Shown here: positions 1-4,633 of the stretch, in pieces
How positions within the stretch are numbered: position 1 is the first letter of the stretch
Layout of the letters: every line of letters starts with the position of its first letter
DNA from: Candidatus Eiseniibacteriota bacterium
GTDB taxonomy: Bacteria; Joyebacterota; Joyebacteria; Joyebacterales; Joyebacteraceae
Assembly: GCA_030609605.1 (NCBI GenBank)
Contig: JAUWBY010000116.1
Coordinates: 1 to 7,161, forward strand
DNA length: 7,161 bases
Direction of reading: 5' to 3'
Notes under the pieces: generated by a model
Databases searched by the model: none
Told to the model about the DNA's origin: nothing
What the model saw: only the letters and a program-made list of their open reading frames with translations
Translations under genes and position numbers: made by a program

Positions 1-2125
1 CTATGCCCCAGCCGTCAATCGTGATCTCAACATCCGGAAGCTCAACTCCGGAGCTATCCCAAACCGTTACCGTCAGAGCGGTCGCAGTATCGATCGGAAT
101 CGACGGTGGAACGATCGTGTACGTCACCGGGACGATGGCCAGAACGTCGGCCGTGTAGGTCTCGGTGTTGAAGCCGGTCACCGTCAGGGTCAGCACCTCG
201 CCGACCGGGACCATTGTCACGACATCCATCGAGACATTTCCAGTCGCATCCGTCATGCCAGACGCGTAGATCGTTCCGTCGTAGTAGAGACAGCAGAGCG
301 CCTCATCAACCGGACTGCCGGCTGTAAACACCTCCACATCCCACGTGGTCATGCTCGGGTAGATCACCGGCAGGTGGTTCACAGCGAGCGCAGCCGGCGT
401 GTCGGTGCGCACGCGAAGCGACGGATCGCCAAATATGGTCCAGTGGTAGAACTCGTCCTCGCCATCCGTTCCGTACTCATCGATCATATGACCGCAGCCG
501 TTGAAGCAGATTCCACCGTAGGTCCGACGGATTCCCTCCGCCGAGGTTCCGACCAAGAGATCGACCACTTCGTCCTGGGCATCCATCGGTGGAGACCAGG
601 ACTGGCCGATGGTCGAAGCGTAGAATCCGATTGCTCCGGTCGGCTCACCGTTCGAGTTATTCGTAGCCCTGAGCCATGCCTCGGCGAAACATGTGGTGCT
701 GCCGAACTGGCCGTTGTAACAGGCGACGCTCACTCCGAAACCAAGCATGTTGTCATTCGTCAGTGCGTCGATGTGGGTATTCGAGAAACCGCTCGACCCC
801 CAGCTCGTCACCGAGCCGTGACCCGTGTAGTTGATGATGCTCCGGCCGTCCTCGAGAGCCGTCATCACCATGGTTGCGGTCGCGGTTGGGTCGTAGATCT
901 GATCCACTTCCGTGTAGGTGAACGCGAGGAGATCGTCCCGAATGTAGTCCTCGTGTTCGTTGTCGTATTCGCCATCATCGCCCGGTCCCTGGTTGGACGC
1001 GACACCCATACCCTTGTGATACCACTCTGCGCCGGCCTGAGGCCTCTTCTCGTACTCGACCGTCCTGAGCACCTGCGTAGCCACTTGGTCGCTGTTCTCA
1101 GCAGAGAAGCGTCCAACGAAGAGATCTCCGTAACTGTCGCCGACTGAAATGAGCGAGTAGCTCGGATCGGAGAGATTGTCCACCGTGAGCGATGGGCACT
1201 GCGCCGCGTCCCCGACCAGAAGTACATACGTGAGGCCGTTCGTGTTGTAGTAGCTCTCGATGTAGCTGTCGATGGCAGCCGCCGTGCCTCCCGCGTCGGT
1301 CACGGTGACCATCTCACAGGGAACGCCCATCTGGTTCTTCCAGTCGACGAGAGACTGCATCTCCGCAAGGAAGCCGGCATCGTCGTAGCAGATGATGAGC
1401 ATGTTGCCGCCGTCATCGACTGCCGGGTAGCGATCGAGCGGTGCGTCGGCGAAGTTCAGGAAGTGGCGCGCGTAGACGTTGCGGAACTCCCTGTCCATGC
1501 CCGCGGGCCTGAGCGTCAGTGGGTTCTTCTTCGCAGGGCCGACGTCCACAACCTCGATGACAACCGAGTCGTAGATACGGAGTATCTGAGTCGAGGGGTT
1601 GTACTGGATCGGATTGAGCTCGACCACGGTACCTCTGAAGTCTCGCATGACGTACGGATCGCGAAGCGTCACGAGTTCGGACGGATACCATCCGCCGGCA
1701 TCGTAGAACTTGTCGAACACATAGGGCACACTCGCCGGGTTCACGTCACGAGTGATGATTCCCTTCGACGGAGCAACCGGCACACCAGCGAACTCCACAT
1801 AGTGTGAAGAGATCAGGCGGACGGCCATCTCGGCGTCGTCGGGAATGATGATGCTTCGGCAGACATTCGGGACCGCAGGGAAACCGAGGTCCTTCGTCCT
1901 GCTCTCCTCGCCGAGCGAGATAGAGTAGTAGGTCTCTCCGCCGATATCGACGGCGTCCTTGATGACACTCGAGAGTTCGTACTCAATTACCGTTCTCGTA
2001 ATGTCCGACTCGACTACGCGAGCCGTGATCGCCTCAACACCGCTGCCAAGAACGATTGTCTCCGCAGACACAAAGGTCGCGGGGAGCAGCAGCACGAGGA
2101 ACAGCGCGAGTAACGACTTCCGCAC
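1..2125 (-). CDS. Secreted family C25 (gingipain-type) cysteine peptidase, C-terminus cut by window edge
   Basis: An open frame of 708 codons starts at GTG 2125 and runs without a stop off the left edge. The GTG is preferred because GGAGGT lies 5 bases upstream and the first in-frame ATG is codon 100. Residues 1-21 form a signal peptide (basic RK, hydrophobic LLALFLVLLL, cleavage near VSA|E). Residues about 25-225 resemble the C25 propeptide. The catalytic domain spans about 240-575, with the active-site His436 in NYTGHGS and Cys469 in SVACYNGQFG, 33 residues apart as I recall for gingipains. Family signatures include the acidic stretch GDDGEYDNEHED (382-393), CFAEAWLRA, SWSPPMDAQDE and FGDPSLRVRTDTP (565-577). 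An Ig-like domain follows (about 578-660), then the start of another beta-sandwich (from about 668). The enzyme should be exported and cleave proteins outside the cell or at its surface; substrate specificity cannot be read. A sorting tail may lie outside the window. Confidence 0.93.
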   Translation of the reverse strand, partial: MRKSLLALFLVLLLPATFVSAETIVLGSGVEAITARVVESDITRTVIEYELSSVIKDAVDIGGETYYSISLGEESRTKDLGFPAVPNVCRSIIIPDDAEMAVRLISSHYVEFAGVPVAPSKGIITRDVNPASVPYVFDKFYDAGGWYPSELVTLRDPYVMRDFRGTVVELNPIQYNPSTQILRIYDSVVIEVVDVGPAKKNPLTLRPAGMDREFRNVYARHFLNFADAPLDRYPAVDDGGNMLIICYDDAGFLAEMQSLVDWKNQMGVPCEMVTVTDAGGTAAAIDSYIESYYNTNGLTYVLLVGDAAQCPSLTVDNLSDPSYSLISVGDSYGDLFVGRFSAENSDQVATQVLRTVEYEKRPQAGAEWYHKGMGVASNQGPGDDGEYDNEHEDYIRDDLLAFTYTEVDQIYDPTATATMVMTALEDGRSIINYTGHGSVTSWGSSGFSNTHIDALTNDNMLGFGVSVACYNGQFGSTTCFAEAWLRATNNSNGEPTGAIGFYASTIGQSWSPPMDAQDEVVDLLVGTSAEGIRRTYGGICFNGCGHMIDEYGTDGEDEFYHWTIFGDPSLRVRTDTPAALAVNHLPVIYPSMTTWDVEVFTAGSPVDEALCCLYYDGTIYASGMTDATGNVSMDVVTMVPVGEVLTLTVTGFNTETYTADVLAIVPVTYTIVPPSIPIDTATALTVTVWDSSGVELPDVEITIDGWGI

Positions 2126-2130
2126 GGTAC

Positions 2131-2136
2131 ACCTCC
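2131..2136 (-). promoter_or_regulatory. Ribosome binding site of the C25 peptidase
   Basis: On the minus strand GGAGGT sits 5 bases before the GTG at 2125-2123. It is a near-complete Shine-Dalgarno sequence, and it decides for this GTG start, which otherwise lacks an ATG alternative near the signal peptide. Confidence 0.8.
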
Positions 2137-2147
2137 ACTGTTCGAGT

Positions 2148-2153
2148 ACAGTA
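2148..2153 (-). promoter_or_regulatory. Possible extended -10 element for the C25 peptidase
   Basis: The minus strand reads TGATACTGT here, which fits an extended -10 (TG, one base, then TACTGT with 4 of 6 matches to TATAAT). No good -35 hexamer lies 16-18 bases upstream. Transcription would start near 2140, giving a short leader that just includes the GGAGGT site. This is a weak call made mainly from position. Confidence 0.28.
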
Positions 2154-2187
2154 TCACCCATCTATCAAATACGTCGTTATCCACCCA

Positions 2188-2212
2188 CCGGTCCGCGGGA
2201 TCCTCGGGCCGG
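2188..2212. repeat. Inverted repeat midway between the divergent genes
   Basis: CCGGTCC (2188-2194) faces GGGCCGG (2206-2212) across an 11-base centre, giving a 7-bp stem with one G-T wobble. It lies roughly 60-70 bases from the proposed start points of both divergent transcripts, a position where a shared regulator could bind. On the plus strand it is followed by CTTCTTTG, so a weak terminator is another reading, but no plus-strand gene ends upstream. GC-rich sequence makes chance occurrence possible. Confidence 0.3.
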
Positions 2213-2234
2213 CTTCTTTGACCCGCGATGAGGC

Positions 2235-2262
2235 TTGAGCAACCTCAATTTCTTATTATAGC
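2235..2262 (+). promoter_or_regulatory. Candidate sigma-70 promoter P1 of the antiporter operon
   Basis: TTGAGC (2235-2240) and TATAGC (2257-2262) are separated by 16 bases, each matching 4 of 6 consensus positions. The region around it (2248-2260) is distinctly AT-rich compared with its surroundings. A start near 2269 would give a leader of about 112 bases that contains the hairpin at 2286-2315. Confidence 0.42.
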
Positions 2263-2285
2263 ACATCCACGGGAGTTTGTCATTA

Positions 2286-2315
2286 CAGCAGACTGGCAGC
2301 GGAATGCGTCTGCTG
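2286..2315 (+). promoter_or_regulatory. Stable hairpin in the antiporter leader
   Basis: CAGCAGAC (2286-2293) pairs perfectly with GTCTGCTG (2308-2315). Inside, GCA (2296-2298) pairs with TGC (2305-2307) after a two-base bulge, closing a GCGGAA loop. That makes 11 base pairs in total. No T-run follows, so it is not an intrinsic terminator. It could be a regulatory or stabilising element in the mRNA leader if transcription starts at P1. No known riboswitch class is recognised. Confidence 0.4.
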
Positions 2316-2333
2316 GCGATGAAGGGCCACAAA

Positions 2334-2342
2334 TGCTATGAT
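2334..2342 (+). promoter_or_regulatory. Candidate extended -10 promoter P2 of the antiporter operon
   Basis: TGCTATGAT is an extended -10: TG, one base, then TATGAT with 5 of 6 consensus matches. The -35 position 17 bases upstream (TGGCGA, 2314-2319) matches only 3 of 6, as is common for extended -10 promoters. It would start transcription near 2349, leaving a short leader of about 32 bases and bypassing the upstream hairpin. Confidence 0.35.
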
Positions 2343-2380
2343 GCTGGATTCAGGGTTGGCGACACGCACCGGGAGATCCA

Positions 2381-3640
2381 ATGTCAGTCGTTTTGCAAGC
2401 GCTCATCGATATCAGAGACCTCCTGCACGGCAATCTCATCTTTGGTGTCGGTGCGCTCCTGCTCGCCGGGTTCGCGGGCGGCAAGCTCGCGTCACGATTC
2501 AAGCTGCCGACGATCTCCGGCTACATAGTTGCCGGGCTCGTCCTCGGCCCATCGATCCTCAATGTCGTTCCTGACCATATCGTCGAGTCCCTCGCCCCAA
2601 TTCCACACATCGCTCTGGGGCTTATCGCCATCACGATCGGATCAGAGTTCAGGATCTCCAAGCTGCGAAAGACCGGCAGAAACATACTCATCATCACCAT
2701 CTTCCAGCTCATGATCACATTCGGCACTGTCGCCGGTGCGCTCTGTCTCTTCGACGCGCCGCTCCCGATGGCGCTCCTTCTGGGTGCGATAGCATCGGCT
2801 ACGGCCCCGGCCGCAACCGTGGCGATCGCGAGTGAGCTCAGAGCGCGCGGACCTCTCGTCTCCACCCTTTTTGGAGTAGTAGCGCTCGACGACGCCTTCG
2901 CCATCACTCTATTCGGCTTCGTGATGGCTTTCGCAGCAGCAATGGTAGGGACGAGCAACGCCGGACCTATGGCCATGCTGCTTCACCCATTGAGGGAAAT
3001 ACTGTTCTCAGTCGCGCTCGGCACCGTGATGGGATACGTGATCCATCGTCTGGTCGTCGACAGGAAGAGAAGCAATGAGATCATCGTCATTGTGCTCGGC
3101 TTCGTGCTCTTCACCAGCGGGATCGCGATCTCGCTTCACATCTCGCCCCTCATCGCGAACATGATGCTCGGGTTCCTTATCATAAACCTCTCCCCTAAGA
3201 ACTCGAGGATCATGCGGATTCTCGAACCGCTCGCTCCGCCCATCTACGCCGCGTTCTTCGCCCTGGCTGGAACCGAGCTCGACATCAGGACGCTCATGGC
3301 GACCGGGGCTCTGGGAATCGTCTACCTCCTCGCAAGGGCGATCGGGAAGTACGGAGGCACTTATGTAGGCGCCGTCGTGGCACAGGATTCCCCGGTGACA
3401 CGGAAGTACCTCGGCCTCGCCCTCCTACCACAGGCGGGAGTCGCGATAGGCCTTATTCTCGTGCTGCAGGACACCGCAGCGTTTGCGCATCTCCCCTACA
3501 TGGGGACTATGGTCAACATCGTACTCGCATCGATCCTCGTCAACGAAGTCCTCGGACCACCGCTGACGAAGTTCGCACTTGAAGCTTCGGGATCGACCAG
3601 AAGTGCGCGGGGCAGGGCAAGCAGAGAGGTCACCAGATGA
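2381..3640 (+). CDS. Cation:proton antiporter, CPA2 family (Na+/H+ or K+/H+ exchanger type)
   Basis: This 419-residue inner-membrane protein has roughly 12-13 hydrophobic segments between residues 15 and 395. The ATG at 2381 follows GGGAG by 5 bases. Family marks include GYIVAGLVLGPSIL (47-60), the unwound-helix motif SATAPAATVAIASE (139-152), the paired ion-binding aspartates D170-D171 in VVALDDAFAI, FFALAGTELDI (292-302), the helix ARAIGKYGG with Lys323, and LLPQAGVAIGL (348-358). In characterised CPA2 exchangers the Asp pair binds the exchanged ion and protons, and two-Asp members tend to be electrogenic. The cation here (Na+ or K+) cannot be decided. The protein ends soon after the last membrane helix with a short basic tail, so it lacks the RCK/TrkA-N domain of KefB/KefC-like relatives. 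The next gene overlaps it by four bases (ATGA), implying translational coupling. Confidence 0.92.
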   Translation: MSVVLQALIDIRDLLHGNLIFGVGALLLAGFAGGKLASRFKLPTISGYIVAGLVLGPSILNVVPDHIVESLAPIPHIALGLIAITIGSEFRISKLRKTGRNILIITIFQLMITFGTVAGALCLFDAPLPMALLLGAIASATAPAATVAIASELRARGPLVSTLFGVVALDDAFAITLFGFVMAFAAAMVGTSNAGPMAMLLHPLREILFSVALGTVMGYVIHRLVVDRKRSNEIIVIVLGFVLFTSGIAISLHISPLIANMMLGFLIINLSPKNSRIMRILEPLAPPIYAAFFALAGTELDIRTLMATGALGIVYLLARAIGKYGGTYVGAVVAQDSPVTRKYLGLALLPQAGVAIGLILVLQDTAAFAHLPYMGTMVNIVLASILVNEVLGPPLTKFALEASGSTRSARGRASREVTR

Positions 3641-4464
3641 AACTCTTGGAAGCAGTAGTTATCGAGAGCATTAACCCCGGCCTCAAGGCCAGGACCAAAG
3701 AGGAGCTCTTCGGAGAGATGGTGTCTCTCCTCAAGAAGAACCCAGCTCTCGCTGAGATCGACGACTCAACGATTCTGAAGGCCCTGAACGAACGGGAACG
3801 GACGGCGACGACGGGCGTGGGAAAAGAGGTAGGCATCCCGCACGGGAAGATAGCGGGACTTCAGCGGATATGCGGCGCCATCGGAGTCGCGAAGCGAGGG
3901 ATCGAGTACGACTCCGTCGATGGACTGCCTGTGAAGTTCGTGGTCGCGATGGTTGCGCCGCCGGACCAATCGCAGGACTACCTCAGGACCCTCGCCAAAG
4001 TCGCCAGACTCCTGAGCGATCCATCGTTCATCGAGACCCTCGTCACGGCGAACGTCCCCGGCGATATCTACGACCGAATTGAGAAGATGGAAGGCGCGGC
4101 AAGCAAAGCGACATCGACAGGTGAGAACCAGCTTCTGATATTCGAACTCATCGATTCCGACTACTTCGAGCCCATTGTGGAGTACTTCACGGAGGTCGGC
4201 GCGACCAGTGCCACCGTGCTGGACGCCCGCAATGTAGAGGGCTTCCTCACGAAGGTCCCACTCTTTGCGGATTTCTCACGCGTCTTCTCCGAGGGCCAGG
4301 AGTTCGGCCACGTCTTTCTCCTCGTGATTGACAAGGGCGCTGTCGAACAGTTCGTTGAAGGAATCGAGGAGATCGTCGGCGACCTGGATGAGGAACGGCG
4401 CGGGATAGTCATAGCGCTCGACATCTCCTACAGCACAGGCGCACTCGGTGCGCTCGAGTTCTAG
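3637..4464 (+). CDS. PTS EIIA type-2 domain fused to a PII-like domain, probable antiporter regulator
   Basis: This is a 275-residue soluble protein. Its ATG overlaps the antiporter stop codon (ATGA), with GAGAGGT 6 bases upstream. Residues 1-152 form an EIIA type-2 (PtsN/FruA-like) domain with the phospho-acceptor His69 in TGVGKEVGIPHGK, followed by the usual helix YLRTLAKVARLLSD (115-128). After a short linker (152-163), residues 164-275 resemble a small PII-like (GlnB-fold) family: strand LLIFELID, helix, SATVLDARN (191-199), VPLFADF, and EGIEEIVGDLDEERRGIVIALDI (241-263). The long T-loop uridylylation motif of classical GlnB is absent. In E. coli, EIIA-Ntr controls K+ transport by binding TrkA and KdpD. 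By analogy this protein may gate the neighbouring antiporter according to phosphorylation and ligand state; that role is inferred. No EI or HPr gene is in the window. Confidence 0.85.
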   Translation: MKLLEAVVIESINPGLKARTKEELFGEMVSLLKKNPALAEIDDSTILKALNERERTATTGVGKEVGIPHGKIAGLQRICGAIGVAKRGIEYDSVDGLPVKFVVAMVAPPDQSQDYLRTLAKVARLLSDPSFIETLVTANVPGDIYDRIEKMEGAASKATSTGENQLLIFELIDSDYFEPIVEYFTEVGATSATVLDARNVEGFLTKVPLFADFSRVFSEGQEFGHVFLLVIDKGAVEQFVEGIEEIVGDLDEERRGIVIALDISYSTGALGALEF

Positions 4465-4479
4465 CGACGGCACCGATTC

Positions 4480-4509
4480 TTGACAATACCCCCATTCCTC
4501 TGTTATAAT
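4480..4509 (+). promoter_or_regulatory. Consensus sigma-70 promoter with extended -10 for the subtilase gene
   Basis: TTGACA (4480-4485) and TATAAT (4504-4509) are both exact consensus hexamers, separated by 18 bases. TG at 4501-4502 adds an extended -10 (TGTTATAAT). Transcription would begin near 4516, giving a leader of about 118 bases before the protease start. It lies only 15 bases after the stop codon of the EIIA-PII gene. No terminator is seen between them, so read-through from the upstream operon is possible. Confidence 0.85.
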
Positions 4510-4518
4510 ACACTTTGT

Positions 4519-4601
4519 GTGTCATCTGCCCAGCGGATGAGACCTGTTTTGGTGTCATGCGCCGCGGATGGGACTCATTCTGATGTCATGTCCAGCAGAA
4601 G
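4519..4601 (+). repeat. Imperfect tandem repeat, period about 31 bp, in the subtilase leader
   Basis: Three units are visible. Each begins with (G/A)TGTCAT at 4519-4525, 4552-4558 and 4583-4589. Each is followed by a GCGGATG-like block: GCGGATG at 4533-4539 and 4564-4570, diverged to GCAGAAG at 4595-4601. Units 1 and 2 also share a GAC 31 bases apart (4541-4543, 4572-4574) and a T-rich TTTTG/TTCTG just before the next unit. The spacing of 31-33 bases is about three DNA helical turns. The array starts a few bases after the predicted transcription start. It may be an operator array or a structured leader; neither is proven. Confidence 0.55.
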
Positions 4602-4621
4602 GCGATGCTTCGCCATCCTGC
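4595..4621 (+). promoter_or_regulatory. Hairpin immediately upstream of the subtilase ribosome binding site
   Basis: GGCGA (4601-4605) pairs with TCGCC (4610-4614) around a TGCT loop. An outer GCAG (4595-4598) pairs with CTGC (4618-4621) across a small internal loop. The hairpin ends 2 bases before GAGGAGGT, leaving the ribosome site exposed. It may therefore protect the 5' end of the message or keep the ribosome site open rather than hide it. Confidence 0.4.
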
Positions 4622-4623
4622 AA

Positions 4624-4631
4624 GAGGAGGT
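4624..4631 (+). promoter_or_regulatory. Strong ribosome binding site of the subtilase
   Basis: GAGGAGGT is a full Shine-Dalgarno match. Its AGGAGG core (4625-4630) is 3 bases from the first ATG (4634) and 6 bases from the second ATG (4637). The spacing favours the second ATG, which would shorten the protein by one residue. Confidence 0.75.
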
Positions 4632-4633
4632 AG

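Noticed and set aside
374..1147. 257-codon open frame on the plus strand
   Set aside because: It is antisense to the catalytic domain of the C25 peptidase, which is clearly the real gene. No domain or ribosome site supports it.
2269..2380. Known riboswitch upstream of the antiporter (for example a Na+ or c-di-AMP type)
   Set aside because: Only a single hairpin can be drawn and no conserved core of a known class was recognised. It is left as an unassigned leader structure.
2521..2976. 151-codon minus-strand frame opposite the antiporter
   Set aside because: Antisense of membrane-helix codons gives low-complexity Ala/Ser/Thr-rich sequence. The plus-strand antiporter has clear family motifs.
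4439..4453. GCGCAC-TCG-GTGCGC hairpin at the end of the EIIA-PII gene, considered as a terminator
   Set aside because: It lies inside the coding sequence (codons for GALGAL), has only 6 pairs and is not followed by a T-run.
4519..4601. CRISPR-like array
   Set aside because: The units are imperfect, contiguous and only three. There are no unique spacers between identical repeats and no cas genes nearby.
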